Origin: Ochromonadaceae sp. CCMP2298
Taxonomy: Eukaryota; Sar; Synurophyceae; Ochromonadales; Ochromonadaceae
Direction: 5' to 3'
Length of the DNA stretch: 10,300 bases
Assembly (NCBI GenBank): GCA_026770595.1
Contig: MU634766.1
Coordinates: 1 to 10,300 of the forward strand
The translations under genes and the position numbers were made by a program. A model generated the notes under the pieces. It made no database searches. It was not told where the DNA came from and saw nothing but the letters and a program-made list of their open reading frames with translations. Of the stretch, positions 1-8,900 are shown in pieces; the stretch's first letter is position 1, and the number at the start of each line of letters is the position of its first letter.

Positions 1-84
1 CCTGCTGCCTGCTGCCTGCTGCCTGCTGCCTGCTGCCTGCTGCCTGCTGCCTGCTGCCTGCTGCCTGCTGCCTGCTGCCTGCTG
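1..84. repeat. Perfect heptanucleotide tandem array, 12 copies
   Basis: The unit CCTGCTG is repeated exactly 12 times without a mismatch and runs to the window edge, so the true array may be longer. The sequence breaks at TCTTCTCC after position 84. Because 7 is not a multiple of 3, the array would not preserve a reading frame under slippage. That fits its position about 55 bp past the stop codon of the minus-strand SAP/ZZ gene, in its 3' UTR or downstream spacer. It is a microsatellite or short minisatellite with no inferred function. Confidence 0.97.
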
Positions 85-138
85 TCTTCTCCCTGGTGGT
101 TCCCAGGTTTAGTCTCCGCGCTCCCAACGAGAATTCTA

Positions 139-1542
139 TCAATCCTTCTCCTCCTCCTCCTCCTCCTCCTCTTCCTCCTCTTCTTCTTCCTCCTCCTCCT
201 CCTCTTCGGACCCCTCAGGCATTTCGAACTTCGCCTTGCTCACCACGCCCGCCCAGAAGTTTGTGTTACCTCCATCATCGTCGGGAACTCGTGGCTGCAC
301 CGACAGCTTCAGCATCTTGTCGGGCCCGACGAAGCTGCCCGTGACGCTCTCCTCAGCATCCACCAGGCTGGGAGAGGATTTGAACTTATTCTTGCAGTAG
401 AACAGGTACAGGGCGCGCGCGTTGGCCTCTGCCTTGGTGGTGAAGGTGGAGTCGAAATCTAGACACGGTGTTTCGCCCCATCGTGAAAACCTGAAGTTCA
501 TCTCGGAGGCGTCGTAGAAGGAGGTGTAGACAATATAGGCGAGAAGGCGGCTGCTGTCTCTTTGCGTGGGCAGCAGCAGCACGGTCTCCCTGCTGATCTG
601 CACCCTGTACAGGTCCTCCAGGCCCAGCCGCTTGATGTCTTTCCTGTGCTTCTCCTTGAAAGTTTCCCACTCCGCCTCCTCCTGCAGCCGCAACCGCTCG
701 TCCCTCTGCCTCTGGAACACCTGTCTCTGTCTACCCTCCTCCGCAAGACACTGCTCCCTAAGCGCAGGTGTCATGTCCCAGGCAAAGCAGCCCTCGCAGA
801 TGTCGAACGCGCACTTGAGGCAGGAGTACTGGATGCCTCCGCTGCAGCGAAAGCGACGTTCTCTGTCATCGGGGTCTATGGTCTCTACGCTGACCATACG
901 CTTGCACGAAAGGGTTCTCCATGACGAACCATACTTGTAAGACCTGCCTTCGGAGCGGCTCTTCCCATCGACCGTCAAGCAAGAGTGCTCGGCCAGGGGA
1001 CATCCGTGCACCTCTGCACACATGAAGGTGTGCAGGACTGCGTTGCGGTCGTCCTCCTCCTGCTTCATCTCATTCAGTCGCTGGCACTTCTTCGTCTGCT
1101 CCTCTTTCTCCTCTGCGCCCAACAGAGCTTTCACCGCCTCGTAGCAAAAGTACTCATCGGTGGCGCTGCGGTGGATGCTTCCCAGCCCCAGATGTCCCAG
1201 CGCCTGTTCGACAGAGAATAAGGAGAACCCTTTGATGCCACGTGCCTTGCACTCGAGACGCAGGGCGGACTGCTTAGTGCCCTCTCTGATGCGAGGGGCC
1301 GACGCCTCGTCAGCTGAACCCTCCACCTTCACCCAGCGAAAGTATTCATCAGTCCCACTGCTCTGGATGCTCCCGACCCGCAGACGATCCAGCATATCTT
1401 TGTCAGATAAGTCCGAGAAGCCCTTGATGCCTCGCGCCTTGCACTCTAGTTCCAGGGCGCTGTGCGTCATATCCTGCAGGATTCGAGGCAGCGCCGACGC
1501 GTCAATACTCGGCAGCTTTTTCTTTGCGACCTTCGGCGGCAT
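139..1542 (-). CDS. SAP-repeat / ZZ-like zinc-binding protein with poly-glutamate tail
   Basis: This 467-residue protein is of unknown specific function. I start it at the ATG at 1542 (MPPKVAKKK). The frame stays open upstream to a GTG at 1602, but a GTG start is unlikely in a eukaryote and that stretch is G-rich repeat. Residues about 20-73 and 84-137 form two copies of one module, each with LECKARGIKGFS and later TDEYF, exactly 64 residues apart. The pattern resembles a SAP DNA-binding helix-turn-helix. Residues 175-252 hold many cysteines ending in CLKCAFDICEGC, which resembles the CxxC pairs of ZZ-type zinc fingers. Residues about 256-305 are highly charged (RQRQVFQRQRDERLRLQEEAE) and may form a coiled coil. 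Residues about 310-430 are unrecognised. The C-terminus is 20 glutamates followed by Lys-Asp. A nuclear, DNA- or chromatin-associated adaptor is plausible from the domains, but this is inference. It is divergent from the light-harvesting gene, and no intron is needed. Confidence 0.75.
   Translation of the reverse strand: MPPKVAKKKLPSIDASALPRILQDMTHSALELECKARGIKGFSDLSDKDMLDRLRVGSIQSSGTDEYFRWVKVEGSADEASAPRIREGTKQSALRLECKARGIKGFSLFSVEQALGHLGLGSIHRSATDEYFCYEAVKALLGAEEKEEQTKKCQRLNEMKQEEDDRNAVLHTFMCAEVHGCPLAEHSCLTVDGKSRSEGRSYKYGSSWRTLSCKRMVSVETIDPDDRERRFRCSGGIQYSCLKCAFDICEGCFAWDMTPALREQCLAEEGRQRQVFQRQRDERLRLQEEAEWETFKEKHRKDIKRLGLEDLYRVQISRETVLLLPTQRDSSRLLAYIVYTSFYDASEMNFRFSRWGETPCLDFDSTFTTKAEANARALYLFYCKNKFKSSPSLVDAEESVTGSFVGPDKMLKLSVQPRVPDDDGGNTNFWAGVVSKAKFEMPEGSEEEEEEEEEEEEEEEEEEEEKD
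148..207 (-). repeat. Glu-codon trinucleotide tract encoding E20
   Basis: This impure CTC/TTC run on the plus strand reads as 20 GAG/GAA codons at the C-terminus of the SAP/ZZ protein. The mixture of GAG and GAA means it is not a simple pure microsatellite, which suggests either age or selection to keep the acidic tail. Acidic tails of this type are known in histone-binding and HMG-type proteins; applying that role here is inference. Confidence 0.9.
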
Positions 1543-1548
1543 GGGTGC

Positions 1549-1587
1549 GGAGGACGGGGGGGGACGGAGGACGGGGGGGGATGGAGG
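1549..1587. repeat. G-rich 17-bp tandem repeat
   Basis: The unit GGAGGACGGGGGGGGA plus one base (C, then T) occurs at 1549-1565 and 1566-1582, followed by a partial third copy. It lies directly upstream of the SAP/ZZ start codon, so the 5' UTR of that mRNA would be C-rich. Several G-runs on the plus strand could form a G-quadruplex; this is a possibility from sequence only. Confidence 0.85.
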
Positions 1588-1697
1588 TGTGGACTTGCCC
1601 ACCAGAATGGGCCTCTGGGGTCGCTAACGGCAACTATTGTGCCGGAGATGCGGTCTTTCAGGAGAAAAAGCTAAAACCTCCTCACTTTTCGCGTGGT

Positions 1698-1729
1698 AAC
1701 AAGGGAACCTGGGAACAAGGGAACAAGGG
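1698..1729. repeat. 8-bp tandem repeat upstream of the light-harvesting gene
   Basis: Four consecutive 8-bp units: AACAAGGG, AACCTGGG, AACAAGGG, AACAAGGG. They lie 105-136 bp upstream of the light-harvesting ATG, within promoter distance. They could be a repeated protein-binding site or a neutral minisatellite; the sequence does not decide this. Confidence 0.8.
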
Positions 1730-1833
1730 AATCGATCTTGAATTCGATCTTTTTTCGATTGAATTTGTGTGCTCTCACGCACGTCGAAAACGGCTCTTGT
1801 GTCGCACCTCCCGCACTCACAACTCCACGAATT

Positions 1834-2582
1834 ATGTTCCGCACCCTCATCCTGCTCGCCTCTCTCCTGGTGGCAGCCGCGTTCGCCCCTGCGGCGCGCG
1901 TGTCCCGCGCCTCCTCCGCCGCTCTCAAGATGTCTGGTTTCGAGAAAGAGCTCGGCGTGCTGCCCCCTATTGGCTATTGGGACCCTCTCGGTACGTGATT
2001 AACACCCTCCAGCGGATCAGCGGATCACTCAACCCATTCTGCTTTGATGCTGCATGTGCATGACCTCTTGCAGCTTATTCTTGCCGTATTCGTGCCTCTC
2101 ACCCCACCCTCCTTGATTTGCATTGGTTTTCAGGCCTCGTGGCGGACGGAGATGCGAAGAAGTTCCGCTTATACAGAGAGGTAGAGATCAAGCACGGACG
2201 CGTAGCCATGGCTGCCGTGCTGGGCTACCTCATCCAGGAGCTGGCCCGCTTCCCCGGAGCCATCGACCTGGACGGCACCTCCTTCGAGGCCATCCCCAAC
2301 GGCGTGGGGGCCATAGGAGCCGTGCCCAGCCTGGGCTGGCTGCAGATCGTGGCCTCGGTGGGCTACTGGGACCTGGTGGTCTGGGAGGACCGCAAGGGGG
2401 CGGAGGCGGGAGACTTCGGCACGGGCTACTTCGGCAAGTCCCTGCAGGGCGAGGAGAAGGCCGAGAAGCTGACCAAGGAGATCCAGAACGGCCGCCTGGC
2501 CATGCTGGGCATCGTGGAGCTGCTCACGCATGACATCGCGCGCTCCTCGGGAGAGGGCTTGTTCGTGCTGCACCACTTCTAA
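1834..2582 (+). CDS. LHCF: Fucoxanthin-chlorophyll a/c-type light-harvesting protein, two exons
   Basis: Exons 1834-1990 and 2134-2582 join in phase 1 across a Gly codon to give 201 residues, a normal full length for this family. The protein binds chlorophyll a/c and carotenoid in the thylakoid membrane and passes light energy to the photosystems. Residues 1-16 form a hydrophobic signal peptide. AAAFAP at 14-19 matches the plastid-import motif of heterokont and related algae, with cleavage expected before Phe17, and a Ser/Arg/Ala transit-like stretch runs to about 33. The mature part opens with ELGVLPPIGYWDPLGLVADG, a hallmark of FCP (Lhcf-like) proteins. Helix 1 carries E70-IKH-GR75-VAM and helix 3 carries E168-IQN-GR173-LAM, the conserved chlorophyll-binding and helix-pairing motifs. 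The middle helix lies around 121-137 (GWLQIVASVGYWDLVVWE). ATG 1834 is the first ATG in frame. The symbol is at family level; the exact paralogue cannot be named. Confidence 0.95.
1991..2133 (+). other. LHCF: Spliceosomal intron (143 nt, GT-AG, phase 1) in the light-harvesting gene
   Basis: The donor is CTCG|GTACGT and the acceptor is TTTTCAG|GC. Reading through would hit an in-frame TGA three codons after the donor (GGT ACG TGA). Removing 1991-2133 joins DPLG to LVADGD, restoring the continuous DPLGLVADGD motif that is highly conserved in this family. This is strong evidence for the exact junction. The 3' end is pyrimidine-rich, as expected of an acceptor. Confidence 0.95.
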
Positions 2583-2931
2583 GTGGCTGGGCGACCAGCC
2601 GCCTCTGCACTCTGCATAGCCCCAGCTCCAGGTCCTCAGGTCTCCTGAAGCTCACTGCACACCCCGCTCCTCCCCTCTCCGACCAACCCTTATGCACCTT
2701 AAGTACCAAAATCTATGCTTGAATCCCGGTACCCCCCATCCCCTTAATAAGTTGCTTGCACCTGCCGCTCTCTTCTTTAGAATGCAGCAAACTGTAAAAT
2801 AAAACAAGAAAATCGCTATCGCATCGTTCGATTGGATAACTTTGAAGAAATATACTATTAGTGTTAATGTACAATAGAAAACACGATTAAACATCGAGTG
2901 AGAAGTAAAGCTTTATCACTGCTGGCGGAGT
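2583..2931. other. Convergent 3' intergenic region
   Basis: These 349 bp lie between the stop codons of the light-harvesting gene (plus) and the giant kinase gene (minus), so both 3' UTRs and both poly(A) sites must fit here. The first half is C-rich. From about 2780 it becomes clearly AT-rich, which fits transcript-end signals. I see no convincing small gene in it. Confidence 0.7.
2798..2803 (+). promoter_or_regulatory. Candidate poly(A) signal of the light-harvesting gene
   Basis: A canonical AATAAA hexamer lies 216 bp after the light-harvesting stop codon, in an AT-rich stretch. For the opposite gene, the nearest similar element is TTTATC at 2912-2917, which reads GATAAA on the minus strand shortly after the kinase stop; it is a weak candidate only. 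Confidence 0.5.
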
Positions 2932-5900
2932 CTACTGGGGATGGGGGGAATAGGGGGAAAACTGGGGATCCTGCTCCGCTGCTGCAACCGCGGCGCGCAC
3001 TACGGCAGGGTCGGCGGCGCGCAGCCAGTATAGGGAGCGCAGGAACTGCACCAGCGGAGCCAGCGCGGTCTGTGCGGGAAACCGCCTGCGGGGGGCGGCG
3101 GACGGTGATGGCGTCGGGGGCGGGGAGAGCACTCCGCAGAGGATGCAGCCCGCGGCCAGGGCACAGCTGAGGGCACGCCTGCCCGCATCCCCATCACCGC
3201 CACCGCTTTCGCTGCGGAAGGCTGCGTAGTCGAGCAGCACCAGCGCTGCACAGTTCCCGTACGCGCCTGCCACCGCATCAGCCCCTGCCTCCGCCCCCGC
3301 CCCCAGCGCAGCGAGCACCTGCCCCAGTGGCTGCAGCACATCCGTCGCCCCACCCGCCTCCACGTCTGCGCACAGCACGGCAGAGGGTGAGTACCTAGAG
3401 GGGGGGCGTGTGCGGAAGCCGCGTCTGGAAATGGCACCGGCACTGGCGGTCTGGGCGTGGGCAGTCCTTGGGGGGCGCAGGCGCGTCACTAGTAGCGGCC
3501 CAGCCCCCGCACCTGGGAAGAGCAGTTGTCGCAGCGCCACACCCTGCAACTGGAGGGCGCTCTGTACACCGACCTGCCCCTGCCCCTGCGTCAGAGGGGG
3601 AAGGCCCAGGCCCTGGACGCCTGTGTCGCCGGGCAGGGCGGCATCCACCTCGCGCACCGTCTCTGCCAGGTCTTCCACAATGGACACAGGCGACGCCCCC
3701 TGGCCCTGCCCTTGTTTTACGGGGGAGGAGGCAGCTGAGAAGCTCCCAGCTCTTTCTCCTGCCCCTGCCCCTGCGTCGGCCCCAATCCAGGCGGGTGCAT
3801 GCAGTAGCGAAGCTAGCAGTGCGGGGGGCAGAGCGGCCAGTACGTCCGGCAGCAGACCAAAGTCACTGTCCAGCAGCAGCACACGCACACGCCCGTCCAG
3901 GGGCAAAGACGCACCCGCACCCGGGCCTGCGTCTGCGTGCGCGGTGGGTGCGGGATTGCTGTCGGGCAGTGTGTGCTCTGAGTGCACATGGGGACCCGTC
4001 TTGCTAAGGAAGCTGTCTGTGCGCAGGTGGGCTGCTGTGGAACCCTCCCTCGCAGTGGCATGGGCAGTGGCGATGGTGGCGGCGCTGGCGACAGTGGCTG
4101 TGGCGGTAGTGGCGGAGGTGGTGGTGACGGCTGCAGTAGCGACAGTGGCGACAGCGGCGGAGGCCGGGTCTGCCTCCTCCTCTGCACCGCCCACAGCCCC
4201 AGTCAGAGCGGGGGCCAGGGCGGGGGAGCGCAGTAGGGTGAGAACGCGCCGCAGCAAGGCGGGCAGCGGGGCCCGCTCCTGGGGCAGCAGCTGCATGGCT
4301 GCATGCACCACCGCACCCAGTGCAGCTGGCACTCCTGCGGGTGTGGCGGCCAGACAGGCTGCGAAGCTGGGAGGCAGCTGCACCACCGCTGCAGGCTCCT
4401 GCGCCTGCTCCTGCTGTGATAGTGCCTGCAGCTCTCTCTCGCGCTGGCGCTGCTGCTGCGGCACGCACAGGGTGATGAAGAGCTCCGGCCAGGTCTTGTA
4501 CTGTAGCGGACTGGTGCCCCCCAGCAGCTCCGCCAGCAGGCAGCCCGCCGCCCACACGTCCGAGGCCCGCCCGGGGGCAGGGGGCGGGGAGCCCAGCAAC
4601 TGGGCCTGGGGCCGGCTCGCCTCCATGCCAAGTCCTTTGCCCAGCCCCAGCCCCAGCCCCAGACCCTGCCCCTGTCCCAGGGCGGGCCTCGGCTGCGGCG
4701 TGTCCAGCAGAGACAGCTGTTCTGAGCCCCCCCTACCTCCGCCCGCGCTGTTGTTGAGCGAGAGCATCTCGGGGCTTTGGATGTGCAGAGTGCCACGACA
4801 CCGCAGCCGCAGCTCCGACGCAACTGCGTCTGCCACGCCCGCCCCCGCCCCCCTGGATACGAATGGCACGCACTCCCCGAAGTCTGCCAGGAAGAGCAGG
4901 CCCGAGGGCAGACCCCGCTCCTGCAGAGACAGCGCCTCCAGCAGCTGCGCCGGGTCGCCGTTGAAACTGGCGTCGCGCAGCAGGAAGTTGGCCGCTTTGA
5001 CGTCGAAATGTGCAACGTCTGCGGCGTGCACGGTCTGCAGGATCAGCAGCGCGTCTGCGTACAGCACCAGACAGGCCGCCAGCTGCCGCAGAGTTAGCGG
5101 GGGCGCGCGGGAGGGGGACAGGGACTCCTCCGCCTCCTCTGCCGTGCCCGGACACGTGTCACGGTAGGGCAGGGGGTGGCCAGTTAGCGCGCGGCGCCAC
5201 TGTTCGAGGTCCACTTGTCCGCGCTCCAACACAAGCCAGTACTCAGCCCCCTGCGCGCCGAAGCCCTCCAGCCCACACACGCCCACGTACCCGCCCCTGC
5301 CCAGCCGCTGCAGCGCGGAGACCTCGTTGAACACCTCGTAGACAGTGCTGTCGTGCGGGGAGCGCTCGCGGGGCAGGCGCTTCACTGCGAAGCTTCGGGC
5401 ACCTGCGCAGCACCCCGCAGAGCCGAAAGCAGGGGTGGCGCCGGAGCCCGAGCCTAAGCCGGCAGCGCTGCGCCAGCATGTGCAGCGGTACTTGGCGGAG
5501 GCGGGTGCAGTTACTACTGTGTCTGTGACGGTCGCACGGTAGCAGGCCAGACAGAGCGCGTACTGCGTGAACCCGCCGCAGCTTCCGGGACAGCAGACGC
5601 AGAAGACGCTGCCGAACCCTCCCTCGCCGATCTTGCTCGCCCTTCCTGCGCCCCTGCCGTCACCCCCAGCGCCTGCCTCTGCGTTCGCGTCAGTGTTGTG
5701 CATATGCCGCACTAGGCAGCTGGGGCTGAGGAAGGCAGAGCTGGCCAGTCGGCAGAGGCGTAGCAGAGCCCCACCCCCGCCCCAGCCCTCGCCCTGCTCC
5801 TGCTGCGCACACACCTGCACCAGCAGATCCGCCACCCCCGGCCCCACCTCCAGTCCACCGCAACGACTTGCAGAGGTAAAGGCAGAGGCCCCGTTCCCGT

Positions 5901-8900
5901 TTCCTGTCGCGTCCTCTCCCTTGCCCTCACCCTCCGCCGCCACCTCTAGGAACTCCCGCACGCAGTAGAAAGGGTTAATGCTGCCCAGGGTGCCCATGCC
6001 TGGGAGGATGCTGGGGGCAGAGGGGGCGCCCAGGGAGGGGTAGGGGTAGTGCGGGTAGGAGTATGCACCCCCGCCCGCACCCGCCCCCATGGCTGCCAGT
6101 GAGCCCAGGGACAGGGGAGAGGGCACATCGTGTGAGGGGTAGGGCGATTCTGGGGAGCAGGAGCAGGCAGCGCGGTCCAGCACTCCCGGGGGGGCGACGG
6201 CTCGTTGCAACAGCAGCGCGCAGACCAGTGTGTAGGTGTGCAGCAGCAGCGGCATCTCACGCGCTATGGCGGCGTCCTCAGGCGCGCGGCTGGGCCCGGG
6301 CGGGGCTGTGTGTGAGTGGCTACCCTCCTCGCGCCAGCTGTGCGCCCGAGTGTTGCCAGTGGTCTCGCCCCCCTGCCCCTCTCGCTCCAGCAGCGCGCGC
6401 TCGAAGTTGGGAATGTGAGACTGGGACTGGTTTCGGGATCGCGAGTAAGGATGGTCGTCCTCGGCGAAGGAGCGCTGCGACGTCATCTGCGAGAGGGCAC
6501 CCATACGGCCCGAGCGAGAGGTCACATCTCCCTGGGCTGTGCGTTGCGTGTAACCGCCCCCGCCCCCACCGTGACTTGATACCCGGAAGCTGGAATCTGT
6601 CAGCAGCGCGCCCGAGAGAGAGACCCCGGAGGCGGAGTGCGGCAAGGCGGCGGCCATCTGCAGATCGTCGAACTTTATCCTGGGAACCAGAGCGGGGGTC
6701 CAGCTGCTGCCCGAGCCCAAGTCTATGCCAGTCCCGGCCCCGCAGGCAGGCAGGGTAGGCATGGTTCTGTGTCCACCCTCGAATACGGAGGGTATTTCGA
6801 ATACGCGGTCTTCCTCGTCCGAATCGTCCCCCTCCTCCTCCTCACCCTCTTCCGAGGCGCTGTGTACGGACAGAGACAGCGACAACTCGTCCAGCTGCTG
6901 CTGAGACCGCTGCGACTGCGACTGATGTACGCTGCCGACGCTGCTGTGTCGACTCAGATCTGTGATCTGCAGCTGCGGCGACGCTTGTGCTTTGACCGGC
7001 ATCGGGATCGAGATCAGCGGAAGCGGCTCGGTAGAAGGAAGCACTAACCTGCCAGCTCCAGCCCCCGCTCCCGCTTTGGGGATAGTGGGGATGGAGGCAG
7101 TGAACAGGCCAGCGAGGGGGCCAGAGCCATTGCTGGCGGCGGTGCTAACACTGTCGGTCCTCCTGCGTGCCTTGGTCATGCGCACATCTGCAGCAGCCAT
7201 GCCCAGACGCACCTCCCCGTCCGAGAACTGCAGGTCGTACGTGGGACAGGCATCGGATCCCCCTACCGCTGCTCCCGCTGCCACACCGGCGTCGGTGCGT
7301 GCGGTGACGCATGCCGGGTACCAGCGCAGGCTCCCGTTTTGCAGCAGGCACTGGCCGTCCACCCTGTCGCCCACCGCGTACATGGGAGGAGGGGAAGGGG
7401 ACGCAGACACGAAGGGGAAGTTGCCCTGGGAATCCAGAGAGGCGCTATCCATGCTGCGGTAGCTGGCCCCTGTGGGCCCTCGCCCCTGCGCCTGGGCCTG
7501 CCCCTGTGCCTGACGTCTCAGGCGGGCGTTGCGGCTGGCCTGTGCGCGTTGCGATTGCCTGAGGCGCTCTGAGAAGTCGGCCAGGCTGTGGGCCAGGTAC
7601 AGGAAGAGCCAGTCGCTGGAGTCTTGTTCGCTGGCGCCCTCGTCGCAGTCGCCTCTGCGGGTCAGCACCAACAGCCGCTGCGCAAGCACAGGTGCCATCC
7701 TGAGCACCCCGCAGCCTTTCCTGCCAGGGAAGTAAGGCCCCTGGCCCTGCTCCCCCTGGCTTTGCCCCGGCACGCCTGCATTCCCCGTAGCAGGGGCGGA
7801 GCGAATGCGCGCAGAAGCGAGAGCGGACAGCAGCACCTCTGCCAGCACAGCCGCCCACTGCTGGTGCTGCTGGCTGCGACCACTGCGCAGAGCAGCGCCC
7901 ACCGACAGAGGTGAGCCCACTCCCCAACCGCCGTACACAGTGCCCCTGCTGATCCCACTGCTGATCCCACTGCTGATCCCACTGCTGATACCGTTGCTGA
8001 CGCTGCAAGTGGTGCGCACTGCCAGCAGCAGGTAGTCGATCCCGCTCAACAGGAACTTCATGTGGAACGAAGACACGCCAGCGCTGCTGGCCTTCTTACC
8101 GCTATTGGCGCCGGTCAGGGCGTCACTGTAGCTTGGAGACTGCATCCTGTACAGTTCTGCCTGGAACTCGTCTATCGAGGGGGCGCAGCTCTGCAAGGAC
8201 AGCAGCACCCTGCCCCTCACCCCCACCAGGTCGGAATAACCGCCAAAACCCACATTCTCGCCTAGGGTTTTGAGCAGCTGCAGGGTCTGGCAGCAGGCTT
8301 GCCAGTAGAGCAGTCGGGCGGCGTAGAGTCCCCAGGGGAACTGGGCCACTGGGGGAAAGGGGGACCCTGCGGTGGGCAGCAGGTGGCAGGCCTGAGCAGT
8401 GACCTGCAGCAAATCACACAGAGAAGATGCAGACGCAGCAACAGAGGCAGAGGCATCTCCACTGGTGCTGGCACCGAGGAGCAAGGCACCTGCTGCCCGG
8501 ATGCAGAGGCTGAACCGACACACCACCCTTGCTGCCGCCGCCGCAGCCGCTACCGACTTCGCCTGCGGTGCAGCGGCCAGCACGGCGAGCAGAGATTGGA
8601 ACAGACGCAGCACCTCTGCGCACAGCTGCTCCAGCTCCTGCGCGCGCGTGGGCCAGTCGCAGGAGATGTCGTCTAGTTGGAGGTGAAGGCAGCCAACCAG
8701 CGCATAAAGGAAGACGTCGGTCACGATAACAGCCTCCTCGGTCGAGCAGAGACCGCCGCCGTTGCTATCGCTATTGGTGCCTCCGCTGAGAAAGGAGCCC
8801 AGCAGGTGCTGCAGGCTGCGGCATGTCTGCGCGGCGGCAGCGAGGGTGAGCGCGGGGTTTAGGAAGTTACTCTGCCCCTGTCCCTGCTCCGCCTGCCCCC

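Larger units (their letters stand above)
1543..1833. promoter_or_regulatory. Divergent intergenic region (shared promoter candidate)
   Basis: These 291 bp separate the start codons of the minus-strand SAP/ZZ gene and the plus-strand light-harvesting gene, so both promoters and 5' UTRs must lie here unless distal 5' exons exist. It holds a G-rich 17-bp tandem repeat next to the SAP/ZZ start, four copies of an 8-bp unit at 1698-1729 (three exactly AACAAGGG), and an AT-rich stretch at 1730-1767 with TCGATCTT at 1732 and 1744 followed by TCGAT at 1755. I could not identify a TATA box or a known light-responsive element with confidence. Confidence 0.55.

Noticed and set aside
1543-1602. N-terminal extension of the SAP/ZZ protein to 1602
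   Set aside because: The codon at 1602 is GTG, not ATG, and the extension is encoded by the G-rich tandem repeat (Pro-rich, low complexity). The ATG at 1542 is the better eukaryotic start.
98-1716. 11-bp inverted match (GTTCCCAGGTT at 98 and AACCTGGGAAC at 1706) flanking the SAP/ZZ gene, considered as terminal repeats of an insertion
   Set aside because: Matches of this length are expected by chance many times in 10 kb, and no target duplication or transposase-like feature accompanies them.
1693-1833. Upstream extension of the light-harvesting frame to 1693
   Set aside because: The frame is open to a GTG at 1693 but has no ATG before 1834, and the signal peptide begins exactly at the 1834 ATG as expected for the family.
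3410-5167. Long plus-strand open frame (585 codons) antisense to the kinase gene
   Set aside because: It is the reverse-strand shadow of the kinase frame in GC-rich DNA. Its translation is Ser/Ala/Arg/Pro-rich with no motifs, while the minus strand encodes all kinase landmarks across the same bases.
7942-8001. Regularly spaced repeats considered as a CRISPR array
   Set aside because: The 12-bp units are contiguous with no spacers and keep the coding frame of the kinase gene; it is a coding minisatellite in a eukaryote.
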